Source: Rhodoplanes sp. Z2-YC6860 | GTDB taxonomy: Bacteria > Pseudomonadota > Alphaproteobacteria > Rhizobiales > Xanthobacteraceae | Assembly: GCF_001579845.1 (NCBI RefSeq) | Contig: NZ_CP007440.1 | Coordinates: forward strand, 5,354,029-5,418,028 | Length of the DNA stretch: 64,000 nucleotides | Direction of reading: 5' to 3' | Shown: piece by piece, positions 34,838 to 42,786 of the stretch | How positions within the stretch are numbered: the stretch's first letter is position 1 | Layout: every line of letters starts with the position of its first letter | Made by a program: the position numbers and the translations under genes | The notes under the pieces: generated by a model | Told to the model about the DNA's origin: nothing | Seen by the model: the letters and a program-made list of their open reading frames with translations, nothing else | The model's database searches: none

Positions 34838-36532
34838 ATGGGTACGATCGTTCTCCTCGACCTGCTTGGCGGTGTCGCCTTGCTGCTTTGGGGCCTGCAC
34901 ATGGTCCAGAGCGGCATCCTTCGCGCCTTCGGTCCTGACCTGCGGCGCATCCTGTCGCGTGCGCTCGGCAACCGCTTCGCAGCGTTTGCCGCGGGCCTCG
35001 GACTGACTGCGCTTTTGCAAAGCAGCACCGCAACAGGGCTGATGACCGCCTCCTTTGCGACCGAGGGTGTGGTCGCCCTGGTCCCGGCACTCGCCATCAT
35101 GCTCGGCGCCAATGTCGGCACGACGCTCATCGTGCGGCTGCTGGCGTTCAACATCCAGGCAGTGGCTCCTGTGCTGTTCATCGTGGGCCTGCTCGCATTC
35201 CGCGGGGGCCGACAGACCAAGTTGAAGGACATCGGCCGGGTGGCAATCGGGCTCGGGCTGATGCTGCTCTCTTTGCACATCCTGCTCGATACGCTCGCGC
35301 CGGCCGAACAGGCTCCCGTTGTCCGCACGCTCCTGGGCGCCATGACCGCCGATCCGATGCTCTGCATTCTCGCAGCTGCGGCCTTGACCTGGGCGGCGCA
35401 TTCCAGCGTCGCGACCGTGCTGCTGTTCATGTCGCTCGCCTACGCAAATTTCATCACGCCGGAGGCAACGCTTGCGCTCGTGCTCGGCGCCAACCTCGGC
35501 AGCGCCATCAATCCGCTGCTCGAAGGCGCCAACCGGGCGGATCCCAAGAGCTATCGCCTGCCGGCCGGCAACATGATCAACCGCGTCGTCGGCGTGATCG
35601 TCGTGCTGCCGTTCCTGCATCCGCTGGCGGGCATGCTCCGCGACTGGGAGCCCGACGCATCCAAGTTGGCAGCGGCCTTCCATATCGGCTTCAACGTCGT
35701 GCTGGCGCTGGGCTTCATCGGCCTCCTGGGCCCTCTCGCAACCTTGCTCGAGAAGGCGTTCCCCTACCGCGCCCGCGCGGCCGACGCCAACACGCCGCGC
35801 CATCTCGATCCCACCGCACTGGACACGCCTTCGCTTGCGCTCACCGATGCCGCCCGCGAGACGCTGCACATGGGCGACATCGTCGAGGTAATGCTGCGGC
35901 AGGTGATGCAGGCGCTGATGACCAACGACCGCGCACTCGGCTTGGGCGTGTCGAGAATGGACAATGCCGTGGACCGGCTCGACGAGGCCATCAAGCTCTA
36001 TGTCGCGAAACTGACCGCCAGCGCGCTCGATGAGCGCGAGGCCAAGCGCGCCATGGAAATCGTGTCGTTCTCGATCAATCTGGAGCATGTCGGCGACATC
36101 ATCGACAAGAATCTGAGTGAGCTTGTCGCCAAGAAGGCCAAACGCAAGCTCCAGTTCTCACCCGAGGGCGCCGCGGAGCTCGAGGCGTTCCATCGCCGCC
36201 TTCTGGAGAGCCTCCGCATCGCCTTCGGCGTGTTCATGTCCGGCAATGTCGACGATGCACGCAAGCTGATCCGCGAGAAGACCGAGTTGCGCAATGCCGA
36301 GCTTGCCGCGGCCGAGCGTCATTTCGACCGCCTCCGTGAAGCGCGGACCGAATCCATGGAGACGACGTCGATTCACCTGGACGTGCTGCGCGACCTGAAG
36401 CGCATCCACTCGCATATCTGCTCGGTCGCCTACCCGGTGCTGGAAGCCGCGGGCGAGATGACCGCTGCCGCAGTCAGCGAGAGCGACCCGGTGACGTTTG
36501 CGGCGACAGGTCCGGGACGGCTTGGGAACTGA
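34838..36532 (+). CDS. Na/Pi cotransporter family protein with PhoU-like domain
   Basis: 564 residues; ATG behind GGAG. Residues 1-320 have 8-9 membrane segments and the family repeat around GLTALLQSSTATGLMTASF and the weaker second copy AHSSVATVLLFMSLA. Residues of about 345-540 form a PhoU-like helical bundle (VEVMLRQVMQALMTNDRALG, FSINLEHVGDIIDKNLSELV). The protein should move phosphate with sodium and sense or be controlled through its PhoU tail. A Pho box lies just downstream. Confidence 0.94.
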   Translation: MGTIVLLDLLGGVALLLWGLHMVQSGILRAFGPDLRRILSRALGNRFAAFAAGLGLTALLQSSTATGLMTASFATEGVVALVPALAIMLGANVGTTLIVRLLAFNIQAVAPVLFIVGLLAFRGGRQTKLKDIGRVAIGLGLMLLSLHILLDTLAPAEQAPVVRTLLGAMTADPMLCILAAAALTWAAHSSVATVLLFMSLAYANFITPEATLALVLGANLGSAINPLLEGANRADPKSYRLPAGNMINRVVGVIVVLPFLHPLAGMLRDWEPDASKLAAAFHIGFNVVLALGFIGLLGPLATLLEKAFPYRARAADANTPRHLDPTALDTPSLALTDAARETLHMGDIVEVMLRQVMQALMTNDRALGLGVSRMDNAVDRLDEAIKLYVAKLTASALDEREAKRAMEIVSFSINLEHVGDIIDKNLSELVAKKAKRKLQFSPEGAAELEAFHRRLLESLRIAFGVFMSGNVDDARKLIREKTELRNAELAAAERHFDRLREARTESMETTSIHLDVLRDLKRIHSHICSVAYPVLEAAGEMTAAAVSESDPVTFAATGPGRLGN

Positions 36533-36586
36533 TTTCAAACAGGAAAAATCGGCCCCGTCGGCTTCACCATTTTTTTAATGAGTTCA

Positions 36587-36619
36587 TGTCACAAAACTGT
36601 CATATAATTGTCACACAAC
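36587..36619 (+). promoter_or_regulatory. Pho box (three PhoB half-sites)
   Basis: Three consecutive 11-bp units TGTCACAAAAC, TGTCATATAAT and TGTCACACAAC, each with the PhoB half-site TGTCA plus an AT-rich tail. It ends 15 bases before the PilZ start codon, so the -35/-10 region would have to overlap or the site acts at very short range. Confidence 0.7.
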
Positions 36620-36634
36620 CTTTGAGAGTGGCAG

Positions 36635-36883
36635 ATGAGCCAGCGCTCGCGGCGAGGCTTTTCACACGCTGGTTTCGTAAAAGCAGGCGAAGAAACCTAT
36701 CCCTGCCATTTCACAGATATGACCCGTATTGGCGCCATTCTGATCTTCGACGGGCCGATCGACCTGCCGGACCACTTCACCGTGCAACTGACGGCCGACG
36801 GAAAAGTGACGCGCCGCTGCCACGCGCGATGGCATGAGGGAAATCAGATTGGGGTCAGCTTCGACCCGGACGAGTTGTCCTGA
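36635..36883 (+). CDS. PilZ domain protein
   Basis: 82 residues; ATG behind GAGAG. The N-terminal RxxxR motif (RSRRG) and TDMTRIGAILIF, a DxTxxG variant of the usual D/NxSxxG, indicate a cyclic-di-GMP-binding PilZ fold. Its C-terminal half (IDLPDHFTVQLTADGKVTRR) is nearly identical to the partial gene at 63817. Directly downstream of a Pho box and overlapping the next gene by one base (TGATG). Confidence 0.88.
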   Translation: MSQRSRRGFSHAGFVKAGEETYPCHFTDMTRIGAILIFDGPIDLPDHFTVQLTADGKVTRRCHARWHEGNQIGVSFDPDELS

Positions 36884-37287
36884 TGCTGCGCGGCTGTCTC
36901 TTTATTGCTCTGGTTGCATCATCCGCCGCTGCCCAGGCCGAGACATTCGAGTGCGCACCGACGCTGACGCGCGTTCTGGTCCGCAATGGGGACAGTTGGA
37001 AGGAGATCAACTCGACGACGTCCGAGCGTTCGGTCATTCGCGAATTGCGCCCCGACGAGCGGCGCAGCCCCGGCAAAACCTGGGGGTTCTTCCTCAAATC
37101 CGCGACCAACGCGACAGCCATTTGTGCGCGATACGAGACCGCGATCACCTGCGGCGTTCCCGGCAATTCGCTCGACTTCAACGCGCGGACGGGGCGATAC
37201 GTCCGGACCTACTTCTCGAGCTTCCTGACGCGGGAGAGCAGTGAAATCTTCGTCGAAGCCGGCCGGTGCGCCCAGGCCGGTCCATGA
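36883..37287 (+). CDS. Secreted hypothetical protein
   Basis: 134 residues. Signal peptide of about 19 residues (MLRGCLFIALVASSAAAQAE), then a small domain with four cysteines (FECAP, AICARYETAITCGVP, GRCAQ). Translationally coupled to the PilZ gene and therefore probably under the same Pho box. No family recognised. Confidence 0.78.
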   Translation: MLRGCLFIALVASSAAAQAETFECAPTLTRVLVRNGDSWKEINSTTSERSVIRELRPDERRSPGKTWGFFLKSATNATAICARYETAITCGVPGNSLDFNARTGRYVRTYFSSFLTRESSEIFVEAGRCAQAGP

Positions 37288-37409
37288 TCTCTTGTCTCAG
37301 GCCGGCGTGCCGAAGATACAGCGCTTTCCGACGCCGATAGCATCGACAAAAATGTCCGGCTGGCCCTGCCTGCCCACCGCCAAGTCTTCTTTGCCGCCAG
37401 CCTTCGGGG

Positions 37410-37523
37410 CTACTTCTTCGGGCAGGCGCGGCACTCGAACACCTTGGTCTCCACCTGACCGTCGATGGTCTCGACGACCCAGGCGACCTTCATCGGCTTC
37501 AGACAGTGCGGGCATTTGGGCAT
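37410..37523 (-). CDS. Tiny zinc-ribbon protein (37 aa)
   Basis: MPKCPHCLKPMKVAWV, then a FECRACPKK end: two CxxC pairs around a short beta part, a minimal zinc ribbon. ATG behind GGAGA. Too short for routine gene finding but with clear codon use. Confidence 0.75.
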   Translation of the reverse strand: MPKCPHCLKPMKVAWVVETIDGQVETKVFECRACPKK

Positions 37524-37618
37524 TGGTGTTCTCCGGCAGGGGACAAGTCGCAACTCGCGAAAAGGTTCAGACCGGAAAACAAGATTCGTGTTGCAGGACA
37601 ATGACGGTTCGCGGCGCC

Positions 37619-37807
37619 TTAATTCCCGTGCTTGGCGAGGTTGGCTTCCAACACCGATAACCGGGTGTGAAGCGCCTTCATCTCCGCCTCGGCCGTCTCG
37701 ACCATCAGCTTTTTGCCGGTATTTTTCTTGATGAGCTTTTTCTGCGCGTCGATTTCGCCTTTCACACGCGCGATCTCGTCAGTGAGCTGCCTGCTGACAT
37801 CGGTCAT
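37619..37807 (-). CDS. Small coiled-coil protein
   Basis: 62 residues, almost wholly helical (LTDEIARVKGEIDAQKKLIK, ETAEAEMKALHTRLSVLEAN). No cysteine, no membrane segment. Ribosome site weak. It lies 33 bases downstream of the PRC-barrel terminator. Confidence 0.6.
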   Translation of the reverse strand: MTDVSRQLTDEIARVKGEIDAQKKLIKKNTGKKLMVETAEAEMKALHTRLSVLEANLAKHGN

Positions 37808-37839
37808 GGCAAACGAACACGCCGCTCCCGGTATTGTTC

Positions 37840-37866
37840 CAAAAAAAGCCCCGCTGGACGGGGCTT
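37840..37866 (-). terminator. Terminator of the PRC-barrel gene
   Basis: Stem AGCCCCG / CGGGGCT with a five-base loop, followed on the minus strand by seven T. Confidence 0.92.
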
Positions 37867-37900
37867 CTTTGCCGATGTCGAAGTTGTTTCAAGGCCCGCT

Positions 37901-38266
37901 TCAGGCCGCAGCCCAATAGGGCGGCGTCTTGTAGTAATCATACACGCGCTTGTCGTTCTCGCGCGACCATTTCCAGTCGTTCTCGTTGGCGAATTTCGGC
38001 GCCTTCTCGATCTGATCCTTCGTCAGGTTGACCAGATAGCCGCCCAGGTTGGTGTCGTACTTCAGGTTCTGCCACGGCGTGGGATAGTGGTCTTCGCCCA
38101 TGCCCAGGAAGCCGCCATAGGCAATCACCGCGTAGGCGACCTTGCCTGACAGCTTGTCGATCATCACACGCTCGACCGAGCCGATCTTCTGCTGGTCGGG
38201 TCCGTAAACCGCGGTGCCGTCGACCTTGTCGCTGCCGATAAGAGAAACTGTCTCACGCTCTGCCAT
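37901..38266 (-). CDS. PRC-barrel domain protein
   Basis: 121 residues, ATG behind a perfect AGGAGG. The PRC barrel covers residues 8-75 (VYGPDQQKIGSVERVMIDKL, VAYAVIAYGGFLGMGEDHYP), followed by a tail with WKWSRENDKRVYDYY. Proteins of this kind are typical general-stress genes in Hyphomicrobiales, which fits the EcfG promoter found upstream. Function unknown. Confidence 0.92.
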   Translation of the reverse strand: MAERETVSLIGSDKVDGTAVYGPDQQKIGSVERVMIDKLSGKVAYAVIAYGGFLGMGEDHYPTPWQNLKYDTNLGGYLVNLTKDQIEKAPKFANENDWKWSRENDKRVYDYYKTPPYWAAA

Positions 38267-38306
38267 ATGTCCTCCTTTGGAATGTCTGTCGAGGCGTCAG
38301 GGTGAG

Positions 38307-38331
38307 AACGTCCGGCGGCAGTGGGCGTTCC
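38307..38331 (-). promoter_or_regulatory. Sigma EcfG (general stress) promoter
   Basis: On the minus strand GGAAC, 16 bases, CGTT, exact. It lies about 40 bases before the PRC-barrel start codon, leaving a normal leader with AGGAGG. Confidence 0.8.
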
Positions 38332-38429
38332 GGTCTTTCTTTTTTTAGCGCTCCATCATTTGAAATAGACAGTCTCCGAAAACGCAACGGCGCGTTGAAC
38401 CCTCACGATTGTTTACTCGACCAAGAAAC

Positions 38430-38621
38430 ATGACTTTGTACAGTCTCGCCGATCTCGCACGGACCTCGCTCGACATCCCGCTCTGGGCTGGCATGGGCTT
38501 TCTCGGCGTCATCTACCTGATGTTCCGCCATCAATTGCAGCGGAACTACGAGATACATGTCGCGCTCGTGACCATCAGCAACCAGCTTGCCGAGCTTCGC
38601 GAGCCGCAGGAGAGCTCATAG
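38430..38621 (+). CDS. Small membrane protein
   Basis: 63 residues from MTLYSLADLARTSLDIPLW. One membrane helix (AGMGFLGVIYLMFRHQL), then a soluble helix. Divergent from the PRC-barrel gene. Ribosome site weak (AAGA). Confidence 0.6.
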   Translation: MTLYSLADLARTSLDIPLWAGMGFLGVIYLMFRHQLQRNYEIHVALVTISNQLAELREPQESS

Positions 38622-38771
38622 GGCTGCGCGTTCGTGCATGGCGAGACCGGTTGCCGTTGCGACCTCAGCAAAGCCACGCGCCAAAACGTGTTCGCAATGT
38701 CGTGAATGCTGCGAACGCTCGAACCTCCAAACGAGTTTCACGTACACATGCAGGAGGACCAGGAGGATCAG

Positions 38772-38915
38772 ATGAAAAAGAACGAGGAAGACCTCGAACA
38801 GCAAATCAAAGCGCGGGCGTTCCAGATGTGGATCGAAGAAGGCCAGCCCAGCGGACGCGACCGCGAACACTTGGCGAGAGCCAAGGAAGAATTGCTCACC
38901 TTCAAACTGCAGTAG
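38772..38915 (+). CDS. DUF2934 domain protein
   Basis: 47 residues from MKKNEEDLEQQIKARAF; the ATG has AGGAGG five bases upstream, which is why the longer frame (from 38706) was rejected. The DUF2934 pattern is FQMWIEEGQPSGRDREHLAR. Short stress-linked proteins of unknown role. A terminator follows. Confidence 0.85.
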   Translation: MKKNEEDLEQQIKARAFQMWIEEGQPSGRDREHLARAKEELLTFKLQ

Positions 38916-38978
38916 GCCCGCCCGCGACAAAATCGCGTCATCCCACAATCGCATCATCCAGGGATGACGTCATGCAGA

Positions 38979-39006
38979 AAGCCCGGCCATCGGCCGGGCT
39001 TCTTTG
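38979..39006. terminator. Bidirectional terminator
   Basis: AGCCCGGCC / GGCCGGGCT with a three-base loop, TTCTTT on the plus side. Serves the DUF2934 gene and lies beyond the MerR stop on the other strand. Confidence 0.85.
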
Positions 39007-39038
39007 CGCTCAACAGTCTTAGCTCGAGCAGTCCTGGC

Positions 39039-39434
39039 TCAGCAGCACTTGCCTTCGAGCGTATCCAAGATGGCGCAGTTCGCCGTCTTGCCATCCGGAC
39101 ACCCGTCAACCGTTTTCGCCAGGAGTGCTTCCATCGCGTTGAGTTGCCGCAACTGGCTTCGCACCTCTTCAAGATGCTTCCTGGCAAGCTCCTTGACGCC
39201 GTCACACGTTTCCCCGCCGCGGTAAGCCAGCAACGTCCGCGTATCCTGAAGCGAGAATCTCAGCTCTCGCGCCCGCCTGATGAAGCCCGGCACTTCGAGA
39301 TGCTTTGCGTCATAGGCGCGCCGCCCGCCGTCCGTTCTCGGCGGTTTGCCGATGAGACCTTTGCGCTCGTAGTAGCGGATGGTCTCGACGCTCGCACCGG
39401 TACGGCGAGCAACGTCACCAATGGTCAGATCCAT
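39039..39434 (-). CDS. MerR family metalloregulator
   Basis: 131 residues. Winged helix LTIGDVARRTGASVETIRYYERKG, then a dimer helix with a Cys at GETCDGVKELARKHLEEV and a metal loop CPDGKTANCAILD followed by KCC. One Cys at the start of the dimer helix plus a C-x7-C loop places it among zinc/mercury/cadmium-type MerR sensors rather than pure copper sensors. It follows the arsenic operon on the same strand, 185 bases away; its target is not visible. Confidence 0.9.
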   Translation of the reverse strand: MDLTIGDVARRTGASVETIRYYERKGLIGKPPRTDGGRRAYDAKHLEVPGFIRRARELRFSLQDTRTLLAYRGGETCDGVKELARKHLEEVRSQLRQLNAMEALLAKTVDGCPDGKTANCAILDTLEGKCC

Positions 39435-39619
39435 GTTCTTTGTCCCAAAGAACGCCCAAGAAAACGCCCTCGCGAATTCTCAAGCCACATAGGAATAAGT
39501 CTAAATTACTGCCACTTACAAATTGCCCATGTAGATGAAGGCGCTTTCAGCCATCATGAACACAGATTCAAAATCTTGTGGATGGGCGCACGATCGCGCG
39601 TTCAGCCCGCCTTGCCCGA

Positions 39620-40303
39620 TCACCTGACCGGCAACGAAGATTCCGGCTTTGGACTGGGCCACATCAATTGGACGATCGCGACGGCGGCGGTCGCGCCGAC
39701 GATCTGCGCTCCCACGAACGCAAGCACGTCGCCGGGCGCAATACCCGCGAACGTGTCCGACAGTGACCGCGCGATGGTCACGGCTGGATTGGCGAAAGAC
39801 GTCGAGGCCGTGAACCAATAGGCCGCGGTAATATAAAGTCCCACCGCAAAAGGCACCGACGAAGGCGCATTGGCGAGACATCCAAAGATCGTCAGCAGCA
39901 ACCCAAACGTCGCCACCGCTTCGGAAAACCATTGGCCGGGCCCGCTGCGGATCGTCTGCGACAGCTGAAATGGTGTGAGGTCGAACATCAGATGCGCTGC
40001 CCAGACGCCGAGCAATGCGCCGGAGAGCTGCGCCGCGATGTAGAGTGCGGCATCGATCCACATGACCTCGCCGCGAATGGCAAAGGCTACGCTGACCACC
40101 GGATTGAAATGAGCGCCGGATAGCGGACCGAAGATCAGGATCAGCACCGTGAGCGCGGCGCCGGTGGCGATGGTGTTGCACAGCAAGGCGATGGCGACGT
40201 TTCCGCCGGCAAGCCGCTGCGCCATGATGCCGGAGCCGACCACTGCGGCAAGCAGAAAAGCGGTGCCGATCAGCTCTGCGGCCAGCCGCCGTTCGAGCAC
40301 CAT
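39620..40303 (-). CDS. aqpS: Aquaglyceroporin (MIP family), AqpS-like
   Basis: 227 residues, six membrane segments. The two pore motifs are HFNPVVS (NPV in place of NPA) and FANPAVT. It is the last gene of arsR-arsI-arsC-aqpS, and overlaps the arsC stop (TGATG). In Sinorhizobium meliloti an aquaporin replaces the ArsB pump and lets arsenite made by ArsC leave the cell down its gradient; the same role is inferred here. Confidence 0.92.
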   Translation of the reverse strand: MVLERRLAAELIGTAFLLAAVVGSGIMAQRLAGGNVAIALLCNTIATGAALTVLILIFGPLSGAHFNPVVSVAFAIRGEVMWIDAALYIAAQLSGALLGVWAAHLMFDLTPFQLSQTIRSGPGQWFSEAVATFGLLLTIFGCLANAPSSVPFAVGLYITAAYWFTASTSFANPAVTIARSLSDTFAGIAPGDVLAFVGAQIVGATAAVAIVQLMWPSPKPESSLPVR

Positions 40304-40827
40304 CAGGAGTGCTCCACAGCCTTCGCGATCGCGCCCTCCATGCGACCGATGTCCTTCAGCCTGGCCTGAAGACTGAGCTTGTCGAGGCTCTCGATGGGCA
40401 GCGCACTGAAGATCGCGATGCGCTGATGCAGCATGCGATAGGCGTCCTTGAACGCCAGCGCGACCTGCGCAGCGTTGCCTGTCGCCTCGGCCGGATCAGG
40501 CACACCCCAATGCGCGGTCATCGGCTGGCCTGGCCACACAGGGCAGGCTTCTCCCGCGGCATTGTCGCAAACGGTGAAGACGAAATCGAGCGCGGGCGCA
40601 CCGGCCCTGGCGAACTCGCTCCACGACTTCGAGCGGAATCCCGCCGTGTCGTAGCCGAGCCCTTCGAGCAGCGCGATGGTGTTCGGGTTGACCTGACCTT
40701 TCGGCTGGCTTCCCGCCGAGTGGGCAACGAAACGCCCTGCGCCGACCTTGTTGAGGATAGCCTCGGCGATGATCGAACGCGCCGAATTTCCGGTGCAGAG
40801 AAACAGGACGTTGTATGCGCGATCCAT
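40303..40827 (-). CDS. arsC: Arsenate reductase, low-molecular-weight phosphatase type
   Basis: 174 residues. P-loop LFLCTGNSARS with the nucleophilic Cys, a second Cys pair region VCDNAAGEACPVWPG, and DPAEATG with the general acid Asp. This is the phosphatase-derived arsenate reductase that gives arsenite. Between arsI and aqpS in the operon. Confidence 0.95.
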   Translation of the reverse strand: MDRAYNVLFLCTGNSARSIIAEAILNKVGAGRFVAHSAGSQPKGQVNPNTIALLEGLGYDTAGFRSKSWSEFARAGAPALDFVFTVCDNAAGEACPVWPGQPMTAHWGVPDPAEATGNAAQVALAFKDAYRMLHQRIAIFSALPIESLDKLSLQARLKDIGRMEGAIAKAVEHS

Positions 40828-40830
40828 GAC

Positions 40831-41304
40831 CTAATCCTTGCAGCAGCCTGACCCTGCTTCGAGAGCAAAGACCGGCTGTGGGACACAGCAAGCCTTCTGG
40901 TGAGCGATGCGCGCGTCGCGGTCGAAACTGTCGCCGTAGTTGGTGGACTCGCCGGATGTCAGGAATGTTTCCCATGAGATGCCAGCCGGGTCGTCGATCC
41001 AGGATTTCTCAGACTTCGCGTAGCAGCAGGTCGTGGCCCCCTGTTCGATGACAGCGCTGCCGGCATTGCGCAAACGGGCGTACACATCCTGAAGCTCGCC
41101 CTGGTCCTCGACCTGGATGCCAAGGTGATCGAGACCCGGCTGCCCGCCCCGCGACGAGATCGCAAAGTTCACACGCGGGTCGTCGAGCATCCACTTGGCA
41201 TAATCGTCCTTGAGCACATTGGGCTGTACGGAGAACAACGCCGAATAGAAATCGACCGCTTTGGCAATGTCATCGACCGAAACGTGAACGTGCATGCGTT
41301 TCAT
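40831..41304 (-). CDS. arsI: ArsI/CadI-like dioxygenase (carbon-arsenic lyase)
   Basis: 157 residues, glyoxalase/VOC fold. HVHVSVDDIAKAVDFYSALF starts the first module; GLDHLGIQVEDQ supplies a second metal ligand; GATTCCYAKSEKSW carries the vicinal cysteines characteristic of ArsI. ArsI cleaves the C-As bond of trivalent methyl- and aromatic arsenicals. The Cys-rich end (ACCVPQP, GSGCCKD) is an additional feature. Lies between arsR and arsC. Confidence 0.92.
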   Translation of the reverse strand: MKRMHVHVSVDDIAKAVDFYSALFSVQPNVLKDDYAKWMLDDPRVNFAISSRGGQPGLDHLGIQVEDQGELQDVYARLRNAGSAVIEQGATTCCYAKSEKSWIDDPAGISWETFLTSGESTNYGDSFDRDARIAHQKACCVPQPVFALEAGSGCCKD

Positions 41305-41316
41305 GAACTGCTCCTG

Positions 41317-41667
41317 TCAGGCTGTCGCTTTTGCGCGCTTTGATTTCGCCGGCTTGCAGATCGCAGGGGCGCACTGTTCGACGTTCCCCTGGCAACAGTT
41401 CTCGGTGAGAAATCCGAGCAACGCGTTCATGGCCTGGTATTGCGCCGCGTAGATCATTGAGCGGCCCTCGCGGCGCACCGTGACGAGGCCGGCATCGCGC
41501 AATCGGTCGAAATGGAACGTCAGAGCGCTTGGCGAGAGGTTGAGCGTAGTCGCCACCTGTCCGGCAGGCATGCCCTCGGGACCCGCCCGCACCAGCAGGC
41601 GAAACACATCGAGCCGATTGTCTTGAGCAAGCGCCGCCAACGAAGCGACGGCATCCGTTTTTTCCAT
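41317..41667 (-). CDS. arsR: ArsR-type arsenic-responsive repressor
   Basis: 116 residues. Winged helix with QDNRLDVFRLLVRAG and TTLNLSPSALTFHFDRLRDA. The C-terminal tail ENCCQGNVEQCAPAICKP carries four cysteines, matching arsenite-binding ArsR proteins with C-terminal sites. First gene of the operon; two matching palindromes lie just upstream. Confidence 0.94.
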   Translation of the reverse strand: MEKTDAVASLAALAQDNRLDVFRLLVRAGPEGMPAGQVATTLNLSPSALTFHFDRLRDAGLVTVRREGRSMIYAAQYQAMNALLGFLTENCCQGNVEQCAPAICKPAKSKRAKATA

Positions 41668-41729
41668 ATTTCAATGATTATTGAAATATGGACCCGCGCG
41701 CAATCGATATTTCAACGATTGTTGAAATA
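41666..41729. promoter_or_regulatory. Two ArsR operators
   Basis: Site 1, 41666-41689: ATATTTCAAT-GATT-ATTGAAATAT. Site 2, 41708-41729: TATTTCAAC-GATT-GTTGAAATA. Both share ATTTCAA-N6-TTGAAAT and a GATT centre and are about 41 bp apart, four helical turns. Site 1 overlaps the arsR start codon. Confidence 0.9.
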
Positions 41730-41770
41730 AATGATCGCTGATCGCCTCGCCGGTTCAGTCGAAACGCCGC

Positions 41771-42265
41771 TTACTTGGCCCGCTTCCAGACGATCTCCAG
41801 GGTGACGCCGGCCGGTGTGCGGGGATTGGTGAACTTCATCTCATCGGCGGAAATCGCGCTGACGATGCGGCGCTGGTTGGGGGCGCCGACGAGATTGGGA
41901 AACGTGCTGGTCTCGATGTTGACGTGGATCGTCTTGGTGCCTTCGTCCACCGTGTAGGTGCCGGTGTAAGCAATCGACTGCGATGCAACTGCCATCGCCT
42001 CTTCCGGCGAAGGTTTGGCCGAATCGCTCGATGCGTACTTCGGCGCATTCGTCGATGTCGTGATGAAGTGGAAGCGGCCATCGGCCGTGTAAGTCACCGC
42101 GCCTTGCAGGCTCGGTCGCGGGACTGGGGTCCCGTCGTCCCGCTTGGCTGTGCTGGACACGTAGATCCATGTGCCGATGAGTTGGTCTTTCAGCGTCATG
42201 GTTTGCGCAAAGCCTTCGCCTGCAAATGAAGCAATCGCGATCAATGCACATAACAAGACACGCAT
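41771..42265 (-). CDS. Lipocalin-like domain protein, secreted
   Basis: 164 residues. Signal peptide of about 20 residues (LIAIASFAGEGFAQT). Then LIGTWIYVSSTAKRDDGTPV and AVTYTADGRFHFITTS, the pattern of the lipocalin-like family often found as secreted proteins in rhizobia. Ligand unknown. Confidence 0.87.
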   Translation of the reverse strand: MRVLLCALIAIASFAGEGFAQTMTLKDQLIGTWIYVSSTAKRDDGTPVPRPSLQGAVTYTADGRFHFITTSTNAPKYASSDSAKPSPEEAMAVASQSIAYTGTYTVDEGTKTIHVNIETSTFPNLVGAPNQRRIVSAISADEMKFTNPRTPAGVTLEIVWKRAK

Positions 42266-42346
42266 TCCAGCCTCCTCTGCAATTTGAATATCCGCATCGC
42301 GCTGAATGAGTTCGATCCGGATTGGGCAAATCTGTCGCGCAGTTTG

Positions 42347-42406
42347 CTAAAGCGTGTTGAGGAAATTGACGAGGTCCGTCTTCTGCTGCGCCGTGAAGCC
42401 AATGCT
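42347..42406 (-). pseudogene. C-terminal fragment of a cytochrome c (peroxidase)-type gene
   Basis: The minus frame ending at 42347 reads GFTAQQKTDLVNFLNTL-stop, the usual end of di-heme cytochrome c peroxidase-like proteins. No upstream part with CxxCH is present, so only a remnant remains. Confidence 0.5.
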
Positions 42407-42465
42407 AAATTGCCGGTTGCAAAAACTCAACCATGTCCAACGGTACTTCCAAGCGGACGGCGTTG

Positions 42466-42612
42466 TCAGCGCCGGTTGCTCGAACTGATGTCCAACCCGA
42501 ATTCCTCCTGGGCGACACCGAAATACTGGCCGTCAAACCAAATGCGGTCGATGGCGATCAACGTCACCAAGCCGCTCAAAAAAATCAAAAGGAAGTTTCT
42601 CAATGCGCGCAC
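42466..42612 (-). CDS. Micro-protein with one membrane segment (48 aa)
   Basis: GTG start; MRALRNFLLIFLSGLVTLIA then IDRIWFDGQYFGVAQEEFGL. One membrane helix and a conserved-looking aromatic tail. Ribosome site weak, codon pattern moderate. Confidence 0.5.
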   Translation of the reverse strand: MRALRNFLLIFLSGLVTLIAIDRIWFDGQYFGVAQEEFGLDISSSNRR

Positions 42613-42786
42613 GATTGACCAGAATGCTCGACTGGCCGGAACATTCCAGCAGGGAAAACCTGACACGCGCTCGACCGAAGCGCGTGAATGGCGAGACACG
42701 ACACATAAAATCGCAAAACGTCAGCGACCGCTGCTTCCAATGAAACGCGGCAGCCCGAAGCCCGCCGCCGACCGCACCACGCGGCA

